Source: Limnoglobus roseus (GTDB lineage Bacteria > Planctomycetota > Planctomycetia > Gemmatales > Gemmataceae). From it: DNA of 64,000 bases. Location: assembly GCF_008254045.1 (NCBI RefSeq), contig NZ_CP042425.1, positions 7,454,163-7,518,162 of the forward strand. Direction: 5' to 3'. Below the pieces are notes generated by a model. It made no database searches, had not been told where the DNA came from, and saw only the letters and a program-made list of their open reading frames with translations. A program made the translations under genes and the position numbers. This document shows, piece after piece, positions 1 to 8,491 of the stretch. Position 1 is the stretch's first letter; every line of letters starts with the position of its first letter.

Positions 1-1864
1 CACCCCTTTCAGCGGTGCGAGCCAGCAGAAAGAGGGCTTCGCCCACCTCCGCCCGTAAGGCTTCACGATCCGCCACGCCCAGGCGGCTGACCGCGGTCTC
101 TTCTTCCCATTTCGAATTGTCCAACACGGCATAGCGGCCGAGCGCGTCCCGGACGCGGGCGGTTCCGGCCGACTGAGTGGCCGGGTCGCCGGCGCAGGCG
201 GTTAACAACACCCGCGCCGTCTGAAGGTCTTTCCGGAAAGCGGCGTGCAGAGCGGTGGCTTCGGCTGTTTCGCGGGCCTCCTGAACGGCCGTCGCACTCG
301 CCAGAGCATTCACTTCGGCGTGCCGACGAGCACGGTCGTGCTTGAAAACCGCAGCCCCCAACCCCAGGGCCACGACAACCGCCAACGACAACCCGACGGT
401 CGGCACCGCGCGGGGGTTCCGCCACGACCACTTTTGGGCACGCTCGACCAGCGACGGCTCCGAGATGTGCAAAAGAGGCAGGTGCGCCAGGTGGCGGTCC
501 AGGTCTTCCTGAAGGTGGCGGGCCGATTGGTAGCGGTCGGCCGGGTTCGGCTCCAGCAACCGGAGGACGACGGCGTTCACCGCCGCACTCGCGTCGGGAT
601 TCCAACTGCGGAGGGAAAGCGGGCGGGACTGTCGCAGAACCTGAAGGGCCTCAACGGGATTGCCGCTGCCGGATCCCACGGGCGACGGGTGGCGGGCGGA
701 GAGGAGTTCGTAGAAGATCAGCCCGAGCGCGTACAAGTCACTCCGGGCGTCGATGGGTTGACTTCGATCCCCGGTGAACGCCCGCAGGTGTTCCGGGGCC
801 ATGTACATCAGCGTCCCGCCGACGCGGCCGGAGCCTCCGCCCGAACCGTCGTCGGCCAGATTGAAGTCGAGGAGCATCGGTTGGCCGTCGTCGGCCAAGA
901 GGACGTTCTCCGGCTTCAAGTCGCGGTGGAGGATGCCGCGCGAGTGGGCGTGGGCCAACCCGTCGGCCAAGCGGGCCATGATCCAGACGACGGCCTCGCC
1001 GTACGGTAAGTCGGCGAGCATCTCCCGCGTCGGGGCGGGGGCGACGGTCGCGATGATCGGACTTCGGTCCGGCACCGCGGGTTGTCGGGGTGAATCGACT
1101 TCCGTCGCGGTCACGCTCGCCCGCAAGGTGCTGATCAGTTCCCGGCCCGAGGTGGGAAGCTCTTTGAGACCCCGAACGGAATCGAGTACCTGCCTCAGCG
1201 TGGTCCGCCCGTAGTACGGCATGCACACGGCCTGAAGCGGGCCGAACTGATGGGCCGACAAAATGGGGACGATGTTGGTGTGCTGAAGCCGAGCCAGGTT
1301 CTGCGCTTCCCGGTTCGGCTGGGCCATGACCTTGAGCGCCACGGGCCGGTCGGAGAGTGCCCGCTGGTGCGCCAAGAACACGCGGCCGAAGGTTCCCGTT
1401 CCCAACACCTCTCGGAGTTGAAATCCGTGGAACAGTTCGCCGGCGTCGGGGAGGACCGGGCGGTCGGGCGGGGCAATTGCTTTCTGACCCGCGGCCCCGG
1501 AAATACGTTCCCCCGCCGGCATCGGCGTAAGTTCGACGAACCCGGTCCCCGCGAGCGTCGGAAACTGCGCACGCAGCCTCCGGTCTTCGAACTCGATGGC
1601 CCCGGCCAGGTCGGGCCGTGCGAACACGGCCGGGAAGCGGTGTCGGAAGTCCGTCACCTGGAGGGGGCGCCCGCGGGCCCAACTCAGTTCGAGGCTGACG
1701 CGAATGAGTTCGCACAAGGTCGGGAGGTAGTCGGGATCGTCTTCCGACGGGAGGAAGCGGACCACGTCCACCGACGCCCCCGCCTCCCACGCGGCTTCGA
1801 ACGCTTCGATCCGCCTCTCGACCCCGGTCGCACCGGGTGCATTCACGGTTGCCGCGTTAGTCAT
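1..1864 (-). CDS. Ser/Thr protein kinase with C-terminal membrane anchor (3' end beyond window)
   Basis: The frame is open from the ATG at 1864 to the window edge, so the C-terminus is missing. A roughly 130-residue N-terminal region precedes a Hanks-type kinase domain. The glycine loop reads LGTGTFGRVF, the ATP lysine sits in VALKVM, the catalytic loop is HRDLKPEN and the APE motif is MAPEH. The metal-binding DFG motif reads DFN (LLDFNLADDG), an unusual change. After the kinase domain come a basic stretch, one hydrophobic segment (AVPTVGLSLAVVVALGLG) and an Ala-rich helical tail, as in membrane-anchored planctomycete kinases with an outward repeat domain. The gene overlaps the upstream ECF sigma gene by 8 nt, so the two are probably translated together and may form a signalling pair. 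The kinase call is firm; the partner relation is inferred. Confidence 0.9.
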   Translation of the reverse strand, partial: MTNAATVNAPGATGVERRIEAFEAAWEAGASVDVVRFLPSEDDPDYLPTLCELIRVSLELSWARGRPLQVTDFRHRFPAVFARPDLAGAIEFEDRRLRAQFPTLAGTGFVELTPMPAGERISGAAGQKAIAPPDRPVLPDAGELFHGFQLREVLGTGTFGRVFLAHQRALSDRPVALKVMAQPNREAQNLARLQHTNIVPILSAHQFGPLQAVCMPYYGRTTLRQVLDSVRGLKELPTSGRELISTLRASVTATEVDSPRQPAVPDRSPIIATVAPAPTREMLADLPYGEAVVWIMARLADGLAHAHSRGILHRDLKPENVLLADDGQPMLLDFNLADDGSGGGSGRVGGTLMYMAPEHLRAFTGDRSQPIDARSDLYALGLIFYELLSARHPSPVGSGSGNPVEALQVLRQSRPLSLRSWNPDASAAVNAVVLRLLEPNPADRYQSARHLQEDLDRHLAHLPLLHISEPSLVERAQKWSWRNPRAVPTVGLSLAVVVALGLGAAVFKHDRARRHAEVNALASATAVQEARETAEATALHAAFRKDLQTARVLLTACAGDPATQSAGTARVRDALGRYAVLDNSKWEEETAVSRLGVADREALRAEVGEALFLLARTAERG

Positions 1865-2459
1865 ACCCGACCCCGAGTTGTGTCAGCCGGTCGCGAGAAC
1901 TCTGAAGGTTTCTCTCGACCGTGCGCCGGGAGCGCCCGAGTTTCTGAGCAATTTCTGGAACGGAGTACGCCGCGAGGCGGAGTTCCACCACCTCCCGTTC
2001 GGGTGGCGGCAGGTACTCGATCACGTCGCGGACGGTTGCCGCAAGGGCCGGATCGGCCGATGCGGTGGCCGAGTTCGATGCCGCGGACGTGTTCGCCCGC
2101 GGGAGGACTCGCTTGGCGGCGACGGCCTTCCGGGCGTGACTGCGAAGTTTGTTCAAGACGACCGTAACGAGCAACGCCCACAAGTCGGAACCGTCGGGCA
2201 CGTGATAGTGGCCCTGATCTGCTCCCGCCAGGAAAGTGCGAAAGGCCGATTGGAGGACGTCATCCGCGTCGGATAATCGGTCCGGGTGCCGCCGGCCGAC
2301 GATCTCCCGCAACCGGTCTGCGTAACGTTGGTAGAGTTCCCCGGCCGCCCCTCGATCACCGTGCTGAATGAGGTCGAGGAGGCCGTCGTCGGACGGCCCG
2401 ACCGCTCTGTCATGAGGAGGTCTGTCGGTGAGAGATTCCACGGGCCTGCCCGAACCCAA
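1857..2459 (-). CDS. ECF-type RNA polymerase sigma factor
   Basis: A sigma-70 family protein of about 200 residues. Region 2 is visible around residues 25-105 (GELYQRYADRL, then SDADDVLQSAFRTFL, then WALLVTVVLNKLRSHARK). Region 4 follows at about 140-195, with LPPPEREVVELRL and the helix-turn-helix SVPEIAQKLGRSRRTVERNL. No anti-sigma gene is visible next to it. Instead its 3' end overlaps the start of a Ser/Thr kinase gene by 8 nt, an arrangement known from planctomycete ECF groups where a kinase is thought to control the sigma factor. The first codon of the longest frame is TTG at 2459. A GTG at 2441 is an alternative start and neither has a strong Shine-Dalgarno sequence. Confidence 0.88.
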   Translation of the reverse strand: MGSGRPVESLTDRPPHDRAVGPSDDGLLDLIQHGDRGAAGELYQRYADRLREIVGRRHPDRLSDADDVLQSAFRTFLAGADQGHYHVPDGSDLWALLVTVVLNKLRSHARKAVAAKRVLPRANTSAASNSATASADPALAATVRDVIEYLPPPEREVVELRLAAYSVPEIAQKLGRSRRTVERNLQSSRDRLTQLGVGYD

Positions 2460-2825
2460 GTTCCCGATCGCAATTAATCCAAGAAAGTCGCTAATGATCA
2501 GAGGCTAGAACCGAACGGAACGGAGAGAGGGAAATTTAAGCGGGCAGATAACGAATATCGAAAGGAAAGATCCTGCACCGCATCACTTCTTCTACCCGAG
2601 TCGAAAAGCGGCCAGAAATCCGAGGCTCCATGTTCGAATGGAACACATTGCCGGACCTAAATTCAGGAGCATGGCGCATTACGCCGATGGGACAAGCGGG
2701 CGACAAGAGGGTGAGGATACGGACGGCTCTGCCTGGAGAAATGAGTGCGGCCGGCGTTGTCACCGGCCGCTTGGCCCATGCTCGTCGGAACGGCCCTCGA
2801 AGCGGCTATCGAATCGAGGTCATGC
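2460..2825. other. Intergenic region, no gene seen
   Basis: About 365 bases between the start of the sigma gene and the stop of the M16 peptidase gene. It is less GC-rich than its surroundings and probably carries the promoter of the leftward sigma-kinase operon near 2470-2560. I see no convincing promoter, hairpin or conserved short gene. Confidence 0.4.
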
Positions 2826-5567
2826 CTATTTCTTCTCTTTGCTCTCCAGATCACCCGCCTGGATGATGAGGAGTTTTTTCTGCTCGACGAGCTTGTCGAA
2901 CGCTCGCTTCACGTCGCCGGGTTGGAGGGACTCGATCTTCTTCTCCATCTCGGCGTAGTACTCAAACGTCCGCCCGGCGAAGAGCGAGGTCGCCAGTTGA
3001 CGGGCCAACGCCGCGTCGCTCGCCCGCTGGCCCTTCTCCGACTGGATGTACGCCCGCTTCGCGTCCTCCAACTCGGACGCGCTGACGCCGTCCTTGAGAA
3101 ACTTCGCGATCTCTTCCGCGATGGCCGCATCGACCTTCGCCATGTTCTTCGGGTTCGTGATCGCGAAGATCATGAACTGTCCCGACTTGTCCACCGGCGA
3201 CGCATTTACCATCGACCCGACGCCGTAAGACAGCCCGTCCTTGCCCCGCACGCGGTTGCTTAGCCGTGAGGCCAACGGGGCCGCGCCCAACAGGTAGTTG
3301 CCAACGCTCAGCGCCGGATAATCCGGATCGGTGTCAATCAGGGGCATCGACAAGGCGGCCAGGTACACGGCGTTCGCCTTGTCCGGCGTGTTGATCTTCT
3401 CGGTACCGCCGGGCGTATCCTGCGGCAGCCGCTGAATCCGCTTGAAGCCCGTGTCACTCTTCCAGCCCTTGAGGATGGCGGTCACGCCGGCGACCGCCGT
3501 GCCCTCGTCGAAGTCGCCGACGATCGCCAGCTCGCCGACAGTCCCGCCGATTTGCTTGATGTACAACTCCTTCACCTGTTCCACCGTCACGGCCTTCGTC
3601 CGGTCGATCGCCTCGGTCAGCGTGGGGGCGTACCGCACGTCGTCGGCCGGGTACGCCGTCAGTTTCCGCCGCAGCGCGTAGCTGGCCAACACCTGCGGTT
3701 CAGTCTTGCCCTCTTCCAACGACTCCACCTGCTGCCGCTTGAGGACGTCGAACTCCTTTGCCTCGAACGCCGGATTCCGCAGCACGTCGCCGAGCAGCTG
3801 CAGTACGGCCGGCAAGTTCGCCTTCTTCGCCTGGATCGTCACGGCCATCTGGCCGAGGGTTGAGGTAATGCTGACCGTCGCGTTCAGCTTCTCGAAATCG
3901 TCCTTGATCTGTTGTCGAGTCTTCGTGGTCGTCCCCCGCGTGAGCATCGGGCCGACGAAGTCGCAGGCGGTCACTTGCCCCTTCAGCGATTCCTCGTTGC
4001 CGAAGCGGAGGGTGAGCGTGAGGTTCACCGTCTCGCCGCGGGTCTTCTTGGCCAGGGCGGCGTACTTCACCCCGTCGCCGGCCGTGCCGCGCTTGACCCG
4101 CTTCTCAACGTTCTCCGGAGTCGGGTCGAACGCTTCGCCGGCCGCCATCGCCTGCCGGCCCTTGTAGTTCTCGACGAGGCTCGCGACGGCCGGGGCCGCC
4201 GGGACGGTCGCCCGCTCCGGGCCGGCCGTCGGCACGTACACGCCGATGGTTCGGTTGGACCGGATCAGGTACTCCTTCGCTACGCGGTTCACGTCCGCGG
4301 CGGTCACCTTCTCGGTGCGGTCGCGGTGGACGAAGAACAGCCGCCAGTCGCCGGCCCCGGCCCACTCGCTGATCTGCACGGCGAACGATTGACTGTTCGA
4401 AAGCGCCCGCTCGCGGTAGAGGGCCGCCTTCTGCTTCGTCCGCTCGACTTCCTCGGCCGTGACCGGGTTCGTTGCCAGGTTTTCCAGCGTCGCGACGAGC
4501 GCGTCGCGGGCCGCCTCGGTCTTGGCGGGTTCGCAAGTCGCGGTGATCTCCAGTAGCGACGGGTCGTGCCAGGCGAAGACGTTGCCGTTCACGTCCGTCG
4601 CCAGTTTGCTTTCCACGAGAGCCTTGTAAACGCGGCCGTTTGGGGCCGCCGTGAGGACGTCTTCCAGCACCTCGACGGCTGCGAAATCGGCGTGCGGACC
4701 GGCGGGAACGTGATACGCCACGCCGGTCGCCCCGACGGTGCCGACGCGCCGCAGGGTGACGATTCGTTCGCCGTCCTGCGGCGGTTCCTCGGTGTAGGTC
4801 GTCGGGATCGGCGTGGCCGGGTTCTTCAGCGGCCCGAAGTGCGTGGACACCAGCCCGAGCGCCTTCGCGGCGTCGAACTTGCCCGCCACGATGAGCATTG
4901 CGTTATCGGGGCGGTAGTACTTTTTGTAGAAGGCTTGCAGGTTGTCGATGGGAACCCGCTCGATGTCGGTCTTGTTGCCAATGGTGCTCTTGCCGTAGTT
5001 GTGCCACTCGAACGCGGTCGCCGCGATCCGCTGGCTGAGGATGCGGGTCGGGCTGTTCTCGCCGCTCTCGAATTCGTTGCGGACGACCGTGAACTCGCTC
5101 ATCAAGTCTTCCCGCTTGATGAAGCTCCGCACGAGGCGGTCGGCTTCCAGTTCAATGCCGAACTCCAGATTGTCGTCGGTCGCCGGCATCGTCTCGAAGT
5201 AGTTCGTGCGGTCCACCCAGGTGGTGCCGTTAAAGTTCGCACCGTGATCGCGGAGGGCCTTCGGCACGTCCGGGAACTTCGGGCAGCCCTTGAACACCAT
5301 GTGTTCGAGCAGGTGGGCCATGCCGGTTTCGCCGTACCCCTCGTGCCGGCTGCCGACGAAGATCGTGCAGTTGACCGTCACCTTCGGCTGGCTCGCGTCG
5401 GGCAAGAGGAGGACGCGCAGGCCGTTGGCGAGCTTGTACTCGGACACGCCCTCGACGGTGGTGACGAACGTCACGCCGGCGGGCAGTTTGGTTTCCTGGG
5501 CCACCAGCGGCGACGCCGCGAGGGCCAACGAGATTCCGACAACCAGTCGGCGACAAACGAATGACAT
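2826..5567 (-). CDS. Secreted M16-family zinc metallopeptidase (two-domain)
   Basis: The product is 913 residues and starts with a signal peptide (MSFVCRRLVVGISLALAASP, cleavage near VAQ). The M16 inverted zinc motif HLLEH is present in GMAHLLEHMVFKG, with the downstream glutamates in the usual ELEADR region. Two M16 repeats follow: the N-terminal half is catalytic and the C-terminal half (from about residue 500) lacks HxxEH, as in pitrilysin-like fused proteins. The ATG at 5567 is chosen because AGGAG lies just upstream and a signal peptide begins there; the frame is open 42 codons further but that part is low-complexity. It probably acts in the periplasm on peptides. It is divergent from the cytochrome-type gene at 5734. 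Confidence 0.93.
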   Translation of the reverse strand: MSFVCRRLVVGISLALAASPLVAQETKLPAGVTFVTTVEGVSEYKLANGLRVLLLPDASQPKVTVNCTIFVGSRHEGYGETGMAHLLEHMVFKGCPKFPDVPKALRDHGANFNGTTWVDRTNYFETMPATDDNLEFGIELEADRLVRSFIKREDLMSEFTVVRNEFESGENSPTRILSQRIAATAFEWHNYGKSTIGNKTDIERVPIDNLQAFYKKYYRPDNAMLIVAGKFDAAKALGLVSTHFGPLKNPATPIPTTYTEEPPQDGERIVTLRRVGTVGATGVAYHVPAGPHADFAAVEVLEDVLTAAPNGRVYKALVESKLATDVNGNVFAWHDPSLLEITATCEPAKTEAARDALVATLENLATNPVTAEEVERTKQKAALYRERALSNSQSFAVQISEWAGAGDWRLFFVHRDRTEKVTAADVNRVAKEYLIRSNRTIGVYVPTAGPERATVPAAPAVASLVENYKGRQAMAAGEAFDPTPENVEKRVKRGTAGDGVKYAALAKKTRGETVNLTLTLRFGNEESLKGQVTACDFVGPMLTRGTTTKTRQQIKDDFEKLNATVSITSTLGQMAVTIQAKKANLPAVLQLLGDVLRNPAFEAKEFDVLKRQQVESLEEGKTEPQVLASYALRRKLTAYPADDVRYAPTLTEAIDRTKAVTVEQVKELYIKQIGGTVGELAIVGDFDEGTAVAGVTAILKGWKSDTGFKRIQRLPQDTPGGTEKINTPDKANAVYLAALSMPLIDTDPDYPALSVGNYLLGAAPLASRLSNRVRGKDGLSYGVGSMVNASPVDKSGQFMIFAITNPKNMAKVDAAIAEEIAKFLKDGVSASELEDAKRAYIQSEKGQRASDAALARQLATSLFAGRTFEYYAEMEKKIESLQPGDVKRAFDKLVEQKKLLIIQAGDLESKEKK

Positions 5568-5733
5568 GAGTTCACTCCTGACGATCACAGTTGCGAGTGG
5601 TGTATGGACATTCGCCGTTTCGGGAAGCGAGGGAACCGCGAGGCTCGATGTGCCGGCCGGAGTGGTTGAAGGGACGGCCGCCGAGTGATACACTCAGGCG
5701 AACGAAATCCCGCCGCCCTGCCCCTCTGCTCGT

Positions 5734-8478
5734 ATGACGCCACTCTTTCTCGCGATCCTGTTTGCCCCCGTGCCCGGATCGGCTGTCGGTGCGGTGGATT
5801 TCGACGCACAGATCGCGCCCCTGTTCGCCCGGCATTGCAGCGCGTGCCACGGGGCGACCAAGCAAAAAGGCGGCCTCCGCCTCGACCGCAAAGCCGACGC
5901 GATCCGGGGTGGCGATTCGGGGCCGGCCATCACCCCGCACAAGCCCGCCGAGAGTTTGCTCCTTAAAAAAGCCCGGAACGGCGACCCCGCCGAGCGAATG
6001 CCCCCGACCGGGCCGGCACTCACCGACGAGCAAATCCAACTCCTCACCCGGTGGATCGAAGCCGGGGCACCCTGGCCGGATGCAAAAGAGGCCGCGGCGG
6101 GGTCCGATCACTGGTCGTTCCAGCCCTTGAACCGGCCGCCCGTGCCCCTCCCGAAACGCCCCAATCCGGTCGATCACTTCCTCGAATCGCGGTTGCAAAC
6201 CCTCGGGCTGACGTTCAACCCGCCGGCGGACCGCCGCACGCTGATCCGCCGACTCAAGTTCGACCTCCTCGGCCTGCCCCCGACGCCCACGGAAGTCGAC
6301 GCCTTCCGGAACGACCCGACCGCGGACGCTTACGAAAAGTTGGTGGACCGCTACCTCGCCTCGCCCCAGTACGGCGAGCGGTGGGCAAGGCACTGGCTCG
6401 ACGTGGTGCGGTTCGCCGAGAGTCACGGCTTCGAGATGAACCAACCGCGGCCCAACGCCTGGCCGTACCGCGACTGGGTCATCAAGAGCCTCAACGACGA
6501 CAAGCCCTACGACCGGTTCGCGTTCGAGCAGTTGGCCGGCGACACGGTCGGGGCCGACGCCGCGACGGGCTTCCTGGTGGCCGGCGCGTCCGATCAGGTG
6601 ACCAGCCCGGACCCGGTCCTGACCGCCCAGCAGCGAGCCGACGAACTGCACGACATGGTCGCCACCACGGGGTCGGCCTTCCTCGGCCTGACGGTCGGGT
6701 GTGCCCGGTGCCACGCGCACAAGTTCGACCCGATCTCTCAGGTGGACTACTACCGGGTCAAGGCCGTGTTCGCCGGCGTGCGGCACGGAGACCGCGAAGT
6801 GAAAAGCCCTGAACGGGCCGGTCGTGCAAAACAGGTCGCGCAAATCCGGGCCGAGATCGCGGACACGACCCGCCGGCTCGAAGACCTGGAACCGCTGGCC
6901 GACCCCGCGGCGACGGACGCCCGGCGATCGCCGGTGAACGCCCGCGTCAACGTGGAGCGGTTTCAACCCATCCGGGCCAAGTTCGTGCGATTCGTCGTGT
7001 TCGCCACGAACAGTGCGGAGCCGTGCCTCGACGAGTTGGAGATTTTCTCGACCGGGCCGGACGTGAAGAACGTCGCCCTCGCATCGTTCGGGGCCACGCT
7101 ACGGTCGGCCGGGAACTATCCCGCTTCGGACCGTCACCGCCTAGAGCACCTCAACGACGGCAAGTACGGCAACGGCCGCAGTTGGATCAGCGGTCAACCC
7201 GGTCGCGGCCGGGTGACGGTCGAACTCGCCGAGCCAACAGAGATCGACCGCGTCGTCTGGGGCCGTGACCGCGAGGAACAATTCTCCGACCGCCTGGCCA
7301 CTCGCTACCGCATCGACACCTCGACCGACGGCGAGAGGTGGACCGTGGTCGCCTCGTCCGACGACCGCGAGCCGATGGGAAGCGGTTCGCCCGCGCCGCC
7401 GGGCTTGAACGATCGCGACCGCAAAGAGTGGACGGCTCTCAGCCGGCAACTCCGCGACTTGCGAGCCGGGCTCGCGGACCTGCTGCGGGCCGAGCGGGTG
7501 TACGCCGGGCGGCTCACGACCCCGGAACCGACGTACCGCCTCCACCGCGGCGACGCGACGGCGAAGCGCGAACTCGTCAGCCCGGCCGCGCTCGCCGAGA
7601 TCGGCTCGCCGCTCACGATGCCGGCAACGGCGCCCGACGCCGACCGCCGGGCGACGTTCGCCCGCTGGGTGATTGACCCGGCCAACCCGCTGACGCCGCG
7701 GGTGATCGTCAACCGCCTCTGGCAGCACCACTTCGGCACCGGCCTCGTGGACACGCCGAGTGACTTCGGTCGCAACGGGGCGAAGCCCACGCACCCCGAG
7801 TTGCTCGACTGGCTCGCGGCGGAACTGATCGAGCGCAAGTGGTCCCTCAAGCAGTTGCACCGCTTGATGGTCACGTCGACGGCGTACCGGCAGTCATCGG
7901 CGGCTTCCTCAGACGGCCTCGCGAAAGACGCTCAAGCCCGATTCCTGTGGCGGTACCCGCCGCAGCGGTTGGAGGCCGAGGCGATCCGCGATTCGATCCT
8001 GGCCGTCAGCGGCAAACTGGACCTGACGATGGGCGGGCCGGGCTTCGACCTGTTCGAGCCGAATTCGAACTACGTCCGCGTGTTCACGCCGAAGAAAACA
8101 TTCGGCCCGGCCGAGTTCCGCCGCATGATCTATCAGATGAAGCCGCGGATGCAACTCGACGACACGTTCGGCGTCTTCGACTGCCCCGACGGCGGGCAGA
8201 TCGCCCCGAAGCGGAACCGCTCGACAACGCCGTTGCAGTCACTCAACCTGCTGAACAGCACGTTCCTCCTGCAACAAGCCGGGTTCCTGGCCGAGCGGGT
8301 CGAGAAAGACGCCGGGGCGGAGCCGAACGCGAGAGTGAAGCGGGTGTTCACCCTCGCGTTCCAGCGGCCGCCGAGCGATCGCGAGTTTTCGGCGGCAGTC
8401 GCGCTCGTGAAGGATCACGGCCTACCAGCGTTGTGCCGGGCAGTGTTGAACGCGAATGAGTTCCTGTACCTCGATTGA
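5734..8478 (+). CDS. Planctomycete cytochrome/DUF1549/DUF1553 protein with discoidin-like insert
   Basis: The product is 914 residues with a short signal peptide. A cytochrome c-like PSCyt1 domain occupies about residues 20-115, with heme motif CSACH and downstream MPPTGP. DUF1549 (PSCyt2) follows at about 130-360, containing RHWLDVVRFAESHG and a second CxxCH (CARCH). Residues about 400-550 look like an F5/8-type (discoidin, galactose-binding) beta-sandwich inserted before DUF1553, with KFVRFVVFATNSAEPCLDELE. DUF1553 ends the protein, with VIVNRLWQHHFGTGLV and NRSTTPLQSLNLLN. The DUF1501 gene starts 13 nt downstream, the usual partner. These pairs are abundant in planctomycetes and are thought to act in the periplasm, possibly on polysaccharides, but the reaction is unproven. 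Confidence 0.93.
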   Translation: MTPLFLAILFAPVPGSAVGAVDFDAQIAPLFARHCSACHGATKQKGGLRLDRKADAIRGGDSGPAITPHKPAESLLLKKARNGDPAERMPPTGPALTDEQIQLLTRWIEAGAPWPDAKEAAAGSDHWSFQPLNRPPVPLPKRPNPVDHFLESRLQTLGLTFNPPADRRTLIRRLKFDLLGLPPTPTEVDAFRNDPTADAYEKLVDRYLASPQYGERWARHWLDVVRFAESHGFEMNQPRPNAWPYRDWVIKSLNDDKPYDRFAFEQLAGDTVGADAATGFLVAGASDQVTSPDPVLTAQQRADELHDMVATTGSAFLGLTVGCARCHAHKFDPISQVDYYRVKAVFAGVRHGDREVKSPERAGRAKQVAQIRAEIADTTRRLEDLEPLADPAATDARRSPVNARVNVERFQPIRAKFVRFVVFATNSAEPCLDELEIFSTGPDVKNVALASFGATLRSAGNYPASDRHRLEHLNDGKYGNGRSWISGQPGRGRVTVELAEPTEIDRVVWGRDREEQFSDRLATRYRIDTSTDGERWTVVASSDDREPMGSGSPAPPGLNDRDRKEWTALSRQLRDLRAGLADLLRAERVYAGRLTTPEPTYRLHRGDATAKRELVSPAALAEIGSPLTMPATAPDADRRATFARWVIDPANPLTPRVIVNRLWQHHFGTGLVDTPSDFGRNGAKPTHPELLDWLAAELIERKWSLKQLHRLMVTSTAYRQSSAASSDGLAKDAQARFLWRYPPQRLEAEAIRDSILAVSGKLDLTMGGPGFDLFEPNSNYVRVFTPKKTFGPAEFRRMIYQMKPRMQLDDTFGVFDCPDGGQIAPKRNRSTTPLQSLNLLNSTFLLQQAGFLAERVEKDAGAEPNARVKRVFTLAFQRPPSDREFSAAVALVKDHGLPALCRAVLNANEFLYLD

Positions 8479-8491
8479 CGTGGGCGTTGAC

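Noticed and set aside
63..605. Long leftward open frame rich in Arg, Pro and Gly at the window start
   Set aside because: It is an out-of-frame shadow of the Ser/Thr kinase gene, whose own frame is open across the whole region and carries all kinase motifs.
738..1790. Another 350-codon leftward open frame over the kinase gene
   Set aside because: Composition is Arg/Pro/Gly-rich and motif-free; GC-rich genes give such frames in alternative phases.
5572..6966. 464-codon leftward open frame opposite the cytochrome-type gene
   Set aside because: Antisense shadow; the plus-strand gene has heme, DUF1549 and DUF1553 motifs in register.
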